NCBI RefSeq assembly: GCF_000428945.1
Contig: NZ_AUAX01000004.1
Span: 124,001-188,000 of the forward strand
Direction of reading: 5' to 3'
Origin: Hamadaea tsunoensis DSM 44101
GTDB lineage: Bacteria > Actinomycetota > Actinomycetes > Mycobacteriales > Micromonosporaceae
DNA length: 64,000 bases
The notes beneath the pieces were generated by a model. That model saw nothing but the letters and a program-made list of their open reading frames with translations, did not search any database and was not told the DNA's origin. The position numbers and the translations under genes were made by a program. Below are positions 1-8,506 of this stretch, piece after piece. Numbering within the stretch: position 1 is the first letter of the stretch; each line of letters opens with the position of its first letter.

Positions 1-314
1 GTGAGGATGTCGGCGACCCGCAGGGGAGTGGCGAGCTGGGTGCCGTAGGTGCCGGTCCACGACAGCTTGGCCAGCACCGGCCAGGTCGAGTTGCCGACGG
101 CGAGGTTCAGCGCGGTCGAGGCGATGAGCCCCGGCACGATCCACCGCAGGTACGGGATGCCGTCGAAGTCGGTCGTCAGGTAGTGGCCGACCCCGAGCCC
201 GATGCCGAGCAGCGTCAGCAGCGGCAGCCCGAACGCTGACAGCAGCGTCGCCGGCCAGGCCCGCCGGAAGCCGACCAGGTAGTACTCGAAGACGGAGAAG
301 ACACCGGTGGACAT
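1..314 (-). CDS. ABC-2 type exporter permease (NodJ/DrrB-like), partial
   Basis: This is the N-terminal part of a membrane permease; the C-terminus lies beyond the left edge. The ATG is the complement of 312-314, and the visible 104 residues begin MSTGVFSVFEYYLVGFRRAWPA, trimmed here to its start MSTGVFSVFEYYL. A short cytosolic segment is followed by a hydrophobic helix (about residues 22-42, LLSAFGLPLLTLLGIG) and a second segment containing YLRWIVPGLIAST. This arrangement is typical of ABC-2 permeases of the NodJ and daunorubicin-exporter families. It starts only 9 nt after the ATPase gene stops and is the last visible gene of the leftward operon. It probably pairs with that ATPase to export the cluster product. 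The family assignment is fairly secure; the substrate is inferred from context. Confidence 0.8.
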   Translation of the reverse strand, partial: MSTGVFSVFEYYLVGFRRAWPATLLSAFGLPLLTLLGIGLGVGHYLTTDFDGIPYLRWIVPGLIASTALNLAVGNSTWPVLAKLSWTGTYGTQLATPLRVADIL

Positions 315-323
315 CGCGCGCCC

Positions 324-1241
324 CTAGTCGATCAGCTGCCGGCCGGTGAGCCGCAGGAAGACGTCCTCCAGCGAACCCCGGCGGATGTAGACGCCGGCCG
401 GGGTGACGCCCCGGTCGTGCAGCGCGCCGACGGCCTTCTCGCCGTCGGCGCAGTAGAGCAGCGTGCGGTCGGGCAGCCGCTCGACCCGGTCGCCGATGCC
501 GTCGAGATCCACTGTGGATCCGGCCGCGAACCGCAGCTCGACGACCTCCTGGCTGGCGTGCCGGCGGATCAGGTCGCCGGGGGCGCCGTCGCCGACGATC
601 TTCCCGCCGTCCATGACGACCAGCCGGTCGCAGAGCTGCTCGGCCTCGTCCATGTAGTGCGTCGTCAGCACCAGCGTCACGCCCTGCTCCTTGAGCCGGA
701 ACAGCCGCTCCCACACCAGGTGCCGGGCCTGCGGGTCCAGGCCGGTCGTCGGCTCGTCCAGCAGGACCACCTCCGGCTGGTTCACCAGCGCCCGCGCGAT
801 GACCAGGCGCCGCTTCATCCCGCCCGAGAGCGTGTTGATGTGGTTGCCCGCCCGGTCGGCCAGCTGCATGAAGTCCAGCAGCTCCAGCGCCCGCTCCCGG
901 GCGGCCCGGCGGGACAGCCGGAAGTAGCGCGCGTACGTGGTGATGTTCTCCAGGACGGTCAGCTCCGCGTCGAGGCTGTCGGCCTGCGGACACACCCCGA
1001 GCCGGGCACGGATGCGGTGGCCGTCGCGTACCGGGTCCATGTCCAGGACGCGCAGCGTTCCCGCGGTGGGCGGCGACACGCAGCCGAGCATCCGCATCGT
1101 CGAGCTCTTCCCGGCGCCGTTCGGGCCGAGGATGCCGAAGAACTCGCCGCGGCGTACCGCCAGGTCGATGCCGTTGACGGCGGTGAACTCGCCGAACCGC
1201 TTGACCAGCGCGGTACCGGCGATGGGGGTGTCGGAGATCAT
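324..1241 (-). CDS. ABC exporter ATP-binding protein (NodI/DrrA-like)
   Basis: A 305-aa ATPase subunit of an ABC-2 exporter. The visible motifs are Walker A (GPNGAGKSS), the signature LSGGMKRR, Walker B (VVLLDEPTTGLDP) and the H-loop (LTTHYMDEAEQ). The C-terminal 70 residues resemble the extension of NodI/DrrA-type ATPases. The ATG at 1239-1241 overlaps the stop of the upstream HAD phosphatase gene by 4 bp, so the exporter is translationally coupled to the biosynthetic genes. This favours export of the cluster product and possibly self-protection, comparable in role to the AcbWXY exporter of acarbose producers. That comparison is by role; sequence kinship was not tested. Confidence 0.9.
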   Translation of the reverse strand: MISDTPIAGTALVKRFGEFTAVNGIDLAVRRGEFFGILGPNGAGKSSTMRMLGCVSPPTAGTLRVLDMDPVRDGHRIRARLGVCPQADSLDAELTVLENITTYARYFRLSRRAARERALELLDFMQLADRAGNHINTLSGGMKRRLVIARALVNQPEVVLLDEPTTGLDPQARHLVWERLFRLKEQGVTLVLTTHYMDEAEQLCDRLVVMDGGKIVGDGAPGDLIRRHASQEVVELRFAAGSTVDLDGIGDRVERLPDRTLLYCADGEKAVGALHDRGVTPAGVYIRRGSLEDVFLRLTGRQLID

Positions 1242-2035
1242 GAGGCGCTCCAGAGGCGTTCGAGGACGGCCGCGACGCCGTCGTCGTCGTTGCCGGGCCC
1301 GACCTCGTCGGCGGCGGCGAGCACGCGCGGGTCGCCGTTGCCCATCGCGACGCCGTAGCCGGACCAGGCGAACATGGGGATGTCGTTGGGCATGTCGCCG
1401 AACGCGATCGTGTCGGCCGCGGCGAACCCGAGCCGGTCCGCCGCGAGGGTCAGGCCGTGCGCCTTGGTCACGCCCGGCGGCAGCAGTTCGACCACCGTCG
1501 GGTGGGCGTGGGTCACCGTGAACGCGTCCCCGCACAGCGCGGCCAGCCCTTCGGCCAGATCGGCCGCCGGGACCGCCCGGCTGCGGACGAACACCTTCTC
1601 GATCGGCCCCGCCCACAGCTCACCCGCCGGGACCGCCACGCAGTCGCCGCTCGCCCGGCTGTAGAAGCCCGGCTCGACCAGGATGTGCCCCGCCGGGCCC
1701 GCGGTGGCCACGCCGATCCACACCGGGGCGTACGCGCGGCGGATGCGGTCGGCCGCCGCACGGGCCGCGGCGATGTCCAATGTGGTCGACCAGACCAACC
1801 GGCCGGTGTCGGCGTCGTAGAGCTGCGTACCCTGGCCGCACACGGCGAGGCCGCGGTAGCCGAGTCCCGCGAGCAGGTCCCGGCAGCCGGCCATCTGCCG
1901 GCCCGTCACCACCAGATGGCGTACGCCGTGGCGGGGCAGTGCGGCCAGCGCGGACCGGGTACGCGCCGACACGGTGAGGTCGGAGCGCAGCAGCGTGCCG
2001 TCGAGGTCGGTGGCGACCACCCGGAATCCGCTCAT
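1238..2035 (-). CDS. Cof-type HAD-superfamily phosphatase
   Basis: A 265-aa HAD hydrolase of the Cof/IIB type. It has motif I near the N-terminus (DLDGTLL, nucleophile Asp), motif II in VVTGR, a conserved Lys (PPGVTKAHG) and motif IV (GDMPNDIPMF). The large cap between motifs I and IV is typical of enzymes that act on sugar phosphates. The gene overlaps both neighbours by 4 bp, lying between a maltokinase-like kinase gene and the exporter ATPase gene. A reasonable role is to remove phosphate from the intermediate or final product just before export. The start (ATG 2033-2035) is the one that gives ATGA coupling and a full motif I. The substrate is not determined. Confidence 0.85.
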   Translation of the reverse strand: MSGFRVVATDLDGTLLRSDLTVSARTRSALAALPRHGVRHLVVTGRQMAGCRDLLAGLGYRGLAVCGQGTQLYDADTGRLVWSTTLDIAAARAAADRIRRAYAPVWIGVATAGPAGHILVEPGFYSRASGDCVAVPAGELWAGPIEKVFVRSRAVPAADLAEGLAALCGDAFTVTHAHPTVVELLPPGVTKAHGLTLAADRLGFAAADTIAFGDMPNDIPMFAWSGYGVAMGNGDPRVLAAADEVGPGNDDDGVAAVLERLWSAS

Positions 2036-3462
2036 CGCAACCCGCCCGCGTGCCGGAGGTCCACATCGACCTGGTAATGGCGGCGGTGGGCGTAGTTGTA
2101 GGCCAGTTCGTGCAGCATCCGCTGGAGGTACAGCGCCCGCCACCAAGCTTCGTTCGGCTCGGCCGCACGCGTGTGCGCCGAACGTGCTTGCGGACGCCCG
2201 CGTTCCGCAAGGGGTTCCGGCGTGCGGTAGCCGGCCAGGATGTGCTCCACGACGATCCGGGTCCACTGGCGGCCGGTGGCGAACACCTGCGCGCGGACCG
2301 GGTCGACGGCCGATCCGGGGAGCAGGTCGCCGACCGCCGCCCGGCACACCTCCCGCCGGTGTACGCCGAGCAGCCGCCCGGTCTCCACCGCCGCCTCGTG
2401 CGCCGCGAATGATTCGAGGCTCCGCTGGACGGCCACGAGATCCTGCCCCGGCGTCTGGTACGCGTACGCCGGGTCGGCCGGGTCCATGGCGGCGGGGGAG
2501 GGGTCGATCGCGCGTACCGTCCAACCGTCCGGTGTGGACCGGTAGAGCAGGTGCGACAGGTGCAGGTCGCCGTGCGCGATCCCTGCGGCGATCGGCGGCC
2601 GGGTCGCGGGGACGGCTGCCGCCAGGCGTCGGGCGAGCTCGGCGCGGACGGCCGCGGGGTGCCGCTCGTCGGCGAGCAGGAGCGCGGTGACGTTCTCCAG
2701 CGGCGTGGTCAGGTCGCCGCGGTAGGCCACCGCCGCGGGGGTCGCCAGCGACCGGTGCAGCCGGCCGACCAGGGCACCCACCTCCGTCAGGACGGGGCCG
2801 ATCCGGTCGACGTGCCGCCGCACGGCCGCCTCGGTGTCCACCTCCGTCCACAGTGTCCGCAGGTTGGTCCGCAGCAGGTCCTCCAGCGGCCGTCCCTCGA
2901 CGAGGCGGTACAGCAGGCCCACCGGGCGCCGCTGCCCGGCCGGGCTCACGTACGCGTAGTGCCCGGCGTACTCGGGCAGGCAGTCGCCACCCCGCGACCG
3001 GCGCAGCGCCGCCGGCTCGTGGCCGTCCGGCGGCAGCACCCGGTAGCGCTTGTGCACGTGCGGGTGGCCGCCGAGGCGTACCAGGGACAGGGCGTTGGTC
3101 GAATAGCCGCCGTCGAACGGGAGCGGTCCCTCGAAGGCGGGCGGGTCGCCGTGGAACTCCAGCACACCGCCCCGGGCCGTCGTGATGCGACGGTTCTCGC
3201 GCAGGACGGCGACGACGAGCGCGTCGAACGCGGGTCCGCCCTCGCGCGGTCCGCCGGAGCCGTCGAGGGGTACGGCGTACCAGCGGTCGGGGTCGGTGTC
3301 CGGCGCGACGAGGGCGATCGCGGTGCCGGTGCCGGGCTCCAGCTCGATGTGGTCGACGAGGTCGAAGCGGTGGGCCGCCCGGCCGGTCTCGTCCAGCCAG
3401 GGGGCACCGCGCAGGTGGCCGCTGATCGCCGCCGCCGTACGCGTGGCGCTGGGCAACGCCAT
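2032..3462 (-). CDS. Maltokinase-like / aminoglycoside-phosphotransferase-fold sugar kinase, paralogue 1
   Basis: A 476-aa protein of the maltokinase-like branch of the APH superfamily. It has an ATP-lobe Lys in HVHKRYRVLPP, the catalytic loop AHGDLHLSHLLY and a metal-binding Asp in VRAIDPSP. The N-terminal cap carries FHGDPPAF and GGYSTNALSL. The same arrangement, including the C-terminal HELAY and LRHA motifs, occurs in the protein at 15988-17373, so the two are paralogues. Related actinobacterial kinases phosphorylate maltose (Mak, feeding GlgE) or glucosamine. The final His of HGDLHLSH replaces the Gln/Asn usual in this family. A GlgE-like gene lies in the same operon, which makes maltose or a malto-pseudo-oligosaccharide attractive as substrate, but this is inference. 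Confidence 0.75.
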   Translation of the reverse strand: MALPSATRTAAAISGHLRGAPWLDETGRAAHRFDLVDHIELEPGTGTAIALVAPDTDPDRWYAVPLDGSGGPREGGPAFDALVVAVLRENRRITTARGGVLEFHGDPPAFEGPLPFDGGYSTNALSLVRLGGHPHVHKRYRVLPPDGHEPAALRRSRGGDCLPEYAGHYAYVSPAGQRRPVGLLYRLVEGRPLEDLLRTNLRTLWTEVDTEAAVRRHVDRIGPVLTEVGALVGRLHRSLATPAAVAYRGDLTTPLENVTALLLADERHPAAVRAELARRLAAAVPATRPPIAAGIAHGDLHLSHLLYRSTPDGWTVRAIDPSPAAMDPADPAYAYQTPGQDLVAVQRSLESFAAHEAAVETGRLLGVHRREVCRAAVGDLLPGSAVDPVRAQVFATGRQWTRIVVEHILAGYRTPEPLAERGRPQARSAHTRAAEPNEAWWRALYLQRMLHELAYNYAHRRHYQVDVDLRHAGGLR

Positions 3463-3475
3463 GACTCAGCCTTTC

Positions 3476-4390
3476 CTACGGCAGGGCCGCGCCGCGCGCG
3501 GAGATCCAGAGCTGGTACCACTCGTCGTGGCTGAGGTCGGGTTCGGCGTTCGCAGCGTCGCGGCAGGCGCGGATCCGCTCGGGCCGGGCGGTGCCGATGA
3601 CCGGGGCGATCCGGGCCGGATGGCGGCGCAGCCACCACAGCACGATCGTCTCCGGGGTGGTGCCCTTGCGCTCGGCGAGTTCGGCCACCAGTCGGGTGGT
3701 CTCGTCGTCGGGTCCGGCGCCGGTGTAGCGGCCGCGGGCGAGCGGCCCCCACGCCTGTACGCCGATCCCGTGCGCCCGGCAGTGCTCCAGGGTGCCCGGC
3801 GACTCGACGAGCTCCCGGCGGGCCAGGCTCAGCTCGACCTGGTTCACGACGAGCGGCACGCTCACCTGCGCCCGGAGGAAGCCGATCGTGGATGCGTCCA
3901 TGTTGGACACGCCGAACTGGCGCACGAGGCCCTGCCGGTGCAGGTCGGCGAAGGCCGCGGCGATCTGCGCGGGCTCCATGAGCGGATCCGGCCGGTGCAG
4001 CAGGAGCACGTCGACATGGTCGGTACGCAGCCGCTCCAGGCTCTCGGCCACCCGCTGCCGGATGGTGTCGGCCCGCAGGTCGTACAGCCCCACCCGGCCG
4101 CGCGCGGGTACCCGGATGCCGCACTTGGTCTGCAGCGTGATCCGGCCGCGCAGCTGCGGGTCGCGGGCGAGCAGTTCGCCGAAGACCGCCTCGGCCTTGC
4201 CGTGCTTGTAGATGTCGGCGTGGTCGAAGGCGGTGATGCCCGCGTCGAGCGCGGCCCGGACGGCGGCCTCCGCGGTGTCGACGTCGGCCGCCGTGTACGG
4301 CTCGGTGTCCCAGCCGCCGCCCAGACCCATGCAGCCGTAGAGAATCCGGTGCTCCCGGACGTCCGTGCCCGCGGCGATCTCCGTGCTCAC
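3476..4390 (-). CDS. Aldo/keto reductase
   Basis: A 304-aa NAD(P)H-dependent aldo/keto reductase with a TIM barrel. The catalytic tetrad is visible: Asp and Tyr in FDHADIY, Lys in LQTKCGI and His in LLHRPDP. The C-terminal cofactor-binding stretch PVIGTARPERI is also present. It resembles YdhF-type oxidoreductases. The GTG start (4388-4390) overlaps the GMC oxidoreductase stop by 4 bp; a longer reading frame exists upstream but runs through that gene. In this operon it probably reduces a keto-cyclitol or sugar intermediate. In acarbose assembly the equivalent redox steps use other reductase families, so this would be a cluster-specific solution. Confidence 0.88.
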   Translation of the reverse strand: MSTEIAAGTDVREHRILYGCMGLGGGWDTEPYTAADVDTAEAAVRAALDAGITAFDHADIYKHGKAEAVFGELLARDPQLRGRITLQTKCGIRVPARGRVGLYDLRADTIRQRVAESLERLRTDHVDVLLLHRPDPLMEPAQIAAAFADLHRQGLVRQFGVSNMDASTIGFLRAQVSVPLVVNQVELSLARRELVESPGTLEHCRAHGIGVQAWGPLARGRYTGAGPDDETTRLVAELAERKGTTPETIVLWWLRRHPARIAPVIGTARPERIRACRDAANAEPDLSHDEWYQLWISARGAALP

Positions 4391-5862
4391 AGCGTCCGCC
4401 GGAGCGTGTCGGCCAGCTGCTCGGCGATGGCCAGGACGGGAAGCTGGGTGTTGGCGGCCGGCGCCGTCGGCAGGATCGACGCGTCGGCCACCCGCAGGTT
4501 CGCGATGCCGCGTACGCGGCCCTCGCCGTCGACCACCGCGTCGGGATCGGCGTCGGGACCGGCCGCGCACGTGCCGACGGGATGCCAGTAGACGCTCGCG
4601 CGCCGCCGCAGCTCCTCGTCGGTCAGCTCCGCCGGGGAGGGGCCGGTCCGGCGGGTCCAGCGGGCGACCGCGGGCTGGTCGGCGAACCGCTCCACCAGGC
4701 GCAGCCCCGCCCGCATCGTCGCCAGGTCGAGACCGTCCGGGTCGGACAGCACCGCCGGGTCGATGTCGAGCGGGTCGGCCGGGTCGGCGGAGTGCAGGCG
4801 TACGTGGCCGCGGGACGCGGGTTTCATCAGGTACGCCGAGATCCCCGCCTCGTACTGGCCAGGTGGCAGCTTGCCGAACAGGGGCGGCCCGGCGACCGGC
4901 AGGATGTGCAGGTCCCAGCCGCCCGCGGGGGCACCGGCGGTCGCGGCCCGGGCGAGGACGCGGCTGACGTAGAGGTCACCGGCGGCCTGCTGGGCGGCGA
5001 GGGTCGCGTTCAGTTCCGGGGTCGGCGCGAGCGGCATGAACACCCCGGGCTGGTCGCTGAGGTTCGCGCCGACGCCGGGCAGGTCGACCTCGGTCTCGAC
5101 GCCGACCTCCTTGAGATGCCGGGCCGGCCCGACGCCGCTGCGCAGCAGGATCGCGGGGGAGCCGAGCGCGCCGGCCGCCAGCACGTAGGCGCCGCCGGTG
5201 ACCGGCTCGGCCCGGCCGTCCACGACGACGCCGCGGACGCGCCCGTCGCGGACGATCAGCCGCCGGACCGGGGAGTCGCCGAGAACGGTCAGGTTGGGCC
5301 GCGTACGCGCAGCCGACAGGTAGGCGAACGCGGCGTTCCACCGCACCCCGTCGATCGCGTTCAGCAGCGGTACGCCGTACCCGGGCGTGCTGCCGGTCGC
5401 GGCCATGTCGACCTCGGCGAATCCCAGGGCCCGGGCGGCGTCGACGGCCGCCGTGGCGAACGCCGACAGCTCGGTGGCGGGCGGCGGGATCAGCTCCATC
5501 TGGGCGATCGCCCGCTGCCGGAACGGTTCCAGGGCGGCGGCCGACCACTGCGGCCCGACGAGGTCCGTCCACTCGCGATGGTCGGCCGCCGACGGCCAGG
5601 TGTGCCAGCAGCCGTTGACGCAGGACGAGCCGCCCAGCACCTTCGCGCGTACGCGGTGCATGGGCACGTGCCGCTCCCACACGTCGTCGCGGGGCAGGGC
5701 GCGGGCATCCCGCAGCGCGTCGGGCCAGGCGCGCACGTCGGGGCCGTAGTCGGGGCCGGCCTCGACGAGGCAGACGGTGCGGCCGGGGTCCTCACTGAGC
5801 CGGGCGGCCAGCACGCAACCCGCGACCCCGCCGCCCAGAATGACGACATCGTAGACGCTCAT
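4387..5862 (-). CDS. GMC-family FAD-dependent oxidoreductase
   Basis: A 491-aa flavoprotein of the glucose-methanol-choline family. The N-terminus holds the FAD dinucleotide-binding motif (VVILGGGVAGCVLAARL) with the Glu of VEAG. The GMC signature region is VLGGSSCVNG. The C-terminus contains the catalytic His (YWHPVGTC) and the Asn of AANTQLP. GMC enzymes oxidise primary or secondary alcohols with oxygen or another acceptor. The gene is coupled by 4-bp overlaps to the PfkB kinase and aldo/keto reductase genes. Oxidation of a cyclitol hydroxyl to a ketone, ready for amination by the aminotransferase of the right arm, is a natural but untested role. Confidence 0.9.
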   Translation of the reverse strand: MSVYDVVILGGGVAGCVLAARLSEDPGRTVCLVEAGPDYGPDVRAWPDALRDARALPRDDVWERHVPMHRVRAKVLGGSSCVNGCWHTWPSAADHREWTDLVGPQWSAAALEPFRQRAIAQMELIPPPATELSAFATAAVDAARALGFAEVDMAATGSTPGYGVPLLNAIDGVRWNAAFAYLSAARTRPNLTVLGDSPVRRLIVRDGRVRGVVVDGRAEPVTGGAYVLAAGALGSPAILLRSGVGPARHLKEVGVETEVDLPGVGANLSDQPGVFMPLAPTPELNATLAAQQAAGDLYVSRVLARAATAGAPAGGWDLHILPVAGPPLFGKLPPGQYEAGISAYLMKPASRGHVRLHSADPADPLDIDPAVLSDPDGLDLATMRAGLRLVERFADQPAVARWTRRTGPSPAELTDEELRRRASVYWHPVGTCAAGPDADPDAVVDGEGRVRGIANLRVADASILPTAPAANTQLPVLAIAEQLADTLRRTL

Positions 5863-6770
5863 TCGGTCTGCTCCAGCCGGGCGACCCAGTCCAGCAGCTC
5901 CGCCCGGCCGATCGAGGCCGTCCGGGTCGCCGGGATCGTGCACGCGTACGCGCCCGCGAGCGCGCCGTAGAACGCGCTGCGCAGCGGCTTCTGCCCGTCG
6001 AGCCAGCCGAACAGGAACCCGGACACGAACGCGTCGCCCGCGCCGTTGGAGTCGACGACCGGGTCCGCCGGAGCGACCGCCGGCACGTGGGTGATCTCGC
6101 CGTCGGCCCAGACGTGGGAACCGCGCGCGCCGTCGGTGGCCACGACCACCTGCGCCCGGCCCCGGTCGGCGATCTTGCGGATGACGGCGTGCGGGTCGGC
6201 CAGCGCGGTCGCCGACAGGATCACGATGTCGGCCGCGTACGCGAACGTCTCGTGGTAGCTCTCCACGCCGTCCCAGTTGTGCAGGTCGGTCGAGATCGTG
6301 ACGCCGGCCTCGCGCAGGATCGGCAGGGCGTGCCCGCACGGGTAGGTGATCGACACGTGCGCGTGCCGGCTGCGCCGGGCGAGATCGCGGACGGTGCCGG
6401 GCGGCAGCCGGTCGTCGCCCTCGCCCCGGGTCGCGTCGTACAGCGACAGCCGTCGGCCGTCGGGGCCGACGAGGTTGACGGCCCGCTTGGTACCCGAGGC
6501 GACGGGGACGTCGGTGAACGGGATCCCGTTGTCCCGGTGCAGCGCCCGCAGCAGGTCGCCCTCGTGGTCGGCGCCCAGCAGGTCGATGTGGTGCGTCGCG
6601 AGCCCCAGCGCGTGCACGCCGAGCGCCACGTTGTCCCCGGTCTGCCCGGCCTTCTGCTCGATCGGCGGCACCATGTAGCTGTCGGCGTACGCCAGCGGGA
6701 GCTCGGGGACGTAGACGATGGTGTCCACTCCGGACCCGCCGAGAACGAGGACGTCGATGTCGGTGCTCAT
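5859..6770 (-). CDS. PfkB/ribokinase-family carbohydrate kinase
   Basis: A 303-aa kinase of the PfkB family. It shows the N-terminal glycine-rich start (LVLGGSGVDTIV), the second conserved block QKAGQTGDNVAL, and the anion-hole/catalytic motif DSNGAGDAFVSGF with its base Asp. Ribokinase-family enzymes phosphorylate primary alcohols of sugars. In acarbose producers the family supplies kinases acting on the cyclitol or on finished acarbose (AcbK), so a cyclitol or pseudo-oligosaccharide substrate is plausible. The ATG overlaps the stop of the GlgE-like gene. It is one of four small-molecule kinases of three different folds in this locus. Confidence 0.9.
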   Translation of the reverse strand: MSTDIDVLVLGGSGVDTIVYVPELPLAYADSYMVPPIEQKAGQTGDNVALGVHALGLATHHIDLLGADHEGDLLRALHRDNGIPFTDVPVASGTKRAVNLVGPDGRRLSLYDATRGEGDDRLPPGTVRDLARRSRHAHVSITYPCGHALPILREAGVTISTDLHNWDGVESYHETFAYAADIVILSATALADPHAVIRKIADRGRAQVVVATDGARGSHVWADGEITHVPAVAPADPVVDSNGAGDAFVSGFLFGWLDGQKPLRSAFYGALAGAYACTIPATRTASIGRAELLDWVARLEQTE

Positions 6771-8506
6771 GCCTGCTCCTGAACTTCGGTGATCATTTCC
6801 ATGCGGTACAACGCGGCAACGGATTGCCGCGGGTCGAGGGTGACGGCCAACGGACCGTCCCAGGTCAGCGTCTGGCCGGAGATCTCGTCGGTGAGGCGGC
6901 CCGCGCCCAGGCCGAGGTCGCCGGGCGTCACCGCCACGGTTCCCGTCCGAGGCCCGTCGGGGTCGAGGTTCACCACGCACAGCACCGCGCCGCCGGTCTC
7001 CGGGTCCCTTTTCGAGTACGCGATCAGCGCGTCGTCGTCGACCGGGTGGAACCGGAGCGTGCGCAGCGACCGCCAGGCGGGGTGCGCCCGGCGTACGCGG
7101 TTGAGGGTGGTGATCCAGTCCTCGGCCGAGCGGCCGGCGGCCCGGGCGGCTTCGAAGTCGCGGGGACGCAGCTCGTACTTCTCGGCGTCCGCCGGGACCG
7201 GGCGGCCCGGCGCGGCCGGTTCGCTCTCGCAGATCTCGTAGCCGCTGTAGATCCCCCAGCTCGGGCCGAGCGTGGCCGCGAGGGTCGCGCGGATCGCGTA
7301 CATGGCCGGGCCCTGGTGGTGCAGGTGCACGGGGAGCACGTCGTGGTTGCTCGGGAACAGGTTCGGCCGCAGGAAGTCCGCCCCGGCGACGAGGTCAGCC
7401 CCGAACGCGGTCAGCTCAGCCTTCGTCTCGCGCCACATGAAGTAGGTGAGCGTCTGGTCGAAGCCGAGCCGCGACAGTCCCTGCTGGACGGCCGGCCGGG
7501 TGAACGCCTCGGCGAGGAAGACCACGCCCGGGTACGCCTGCTTCACGTCGGCGATCAGCCGTTGCCAGAACCCGGCCGGTTTCGTGTGCGGGTTGTCCAC
7601 CCGGAACGCCGTCACCCCCAGCCCGGCCCAGTACGCGACGATCCGGCGCAGTTCGGCGTACAGGCCCTCGGGGTCGTTGTCGAAGTTCAGCGGGTGGATG
7701 TCGGTCCACACCCGCGGCGGGTTCTCGGCGCAGGCGATCGTGCCGTCGGGGCGTACGGTGAACCACTCCGGATGTTCGGTGAGCCAGGGATGGTCGGGCG
7801 CGCACTGCCAGGCGAGTTCCAGCGCCACTTCGAGCCCCAGTTCCCGGGCCCGGTCCGCGTACGCGACGAAGTCGGCCTCGTCGCCGAGGTCGGGATGGAT
7901 CGCGTCGTGACCGCCCTCGGCCGCGCCGATCGCCCACGGGCAACCGGGATCGCCGGGTCCGGCGACCGGGCTGTTGCCCCGGCCCTTGCGTTCCCGGCGG
8001 CCGATCGGGTGGATGGGGGTGAGGTGGACGACGTCGAACCCGAGCGCGGCGATGCGGGGCAGATCCTCGGCCGCCGTACGCAACGTCCCGTGCACCGGGC
8101 GTCCCTCGGCGTCCCGGCCGCCCGTCGAGCGGGGGAACACCTCGTACCAGGCTCCGAAGGCGGCCCGTTCCCGCTCGGCGAACACCGGGTACGCCGTACC
8201 GGCCGTCTCGTACTGCCGCACCTCGCCGTCCGTCCACGCGGTGACCTGGAAAGTCCAGTCGCCGGGAGCGGTCGCGACCACGTCGGCGCGCCAGACGTCG
8301 GGCTCGCCCGGGTCCTCGGTCATCGGGATCAGCGTGTGCTTGCCGTCGGGCGCGGTCCAGCGGACGGCCACGGTCACCGGCGGGTAGCCGTCCCGCCAGA
8401 CGACCGCGCGGACCGGCAGGTGCTCGCCGACGACGGTCTTGGCCGGATACCGCCCGGCCTCCGCGACGGGCGCGACCTGTTCGATGACGATCCGCTCGAA
8501 ACTCAT
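6767..8506 (-). CDS. GlgE-like alpha-1,4-glucan:maltose-1-phosphate maltosyltransferase (GH13_3-type), variant
   Basis: A 579-aa GH13 protein whose N-terminal sandwich (RIVIEQVAPV) and barrel blocks (AWYEVFPRS, TPIHPIGR, RKGRGN, GGHDAIHPDLG, FRVDNPHTKP, FLAEAFTRPA) match GlgE. The predicted nucleophile is D304, the acid/base E333 and the third carboxylate D389. GlgE extends glucan with maltosyl units from maltose-1-phosphate. Two points are unusual. The protein is shorter than the roughly 660-700 aa usual for GlgE, and the stretch around the third carboxylate reads PSNHDVLP where GlgE normally has a VNTPDI-like sequence. No TreS or GlgB is nearby. It may use a maltosyl phosphate in pseudo-oligosaccharide assembly or be a cluster-dedicated, inhibitor-tolerant copy; both are inference. 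Confidence 0.85.
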   Translation of the reverse strand: MSFERIVIEQVAPVAEAGRYPAKTVVGEHLPVRAVVWRDGYPPVTVAVRWTAPDGKHTLIPMTEDPGEPDVWRADVVATAPGDWTFQVTAWTDGEVRQYETAGTAYPVFAERERAAFGAWYEVFPRSTGGRDAEGRPVHGTLRTAAEDLPRIAALGFDVVHLTPIHPIGRRERKGRGNSPVAGPGDPGCPWAIGAAEGGHDAIHPDLGDEADFVAYADRARELGLEVALELAWQCAPDHPWLTEHPEWFTVRPDGTIACAENPPRVWTDIHPLNFDNDPEGLYAELRRIVAYWAGLGVTAFRVDNPHTKPAGFWQRLIADVKQAYPGVVFLAEAFTRPAVQQGLSRLGFDQTLTYFMWRETKAELTAFGADLVAGADFLRPNLFPSNHDVLPVHLHHQGPAMYAIRATLAATLGPSWGIYSGYEICESEPAAPGRPVPADAEKYELRPRDFEAARAAGRSAEDWITTLNRVRRAHPAWRSLRTLRFHPVDDDALIAYSKRDPETGGAVLCVVNLDPDGPRTGTVAVTPGDLGLGAGRLTDEISGQTLTWDGPLAVTLDPRQSVAALYRMEMITEVQEQA

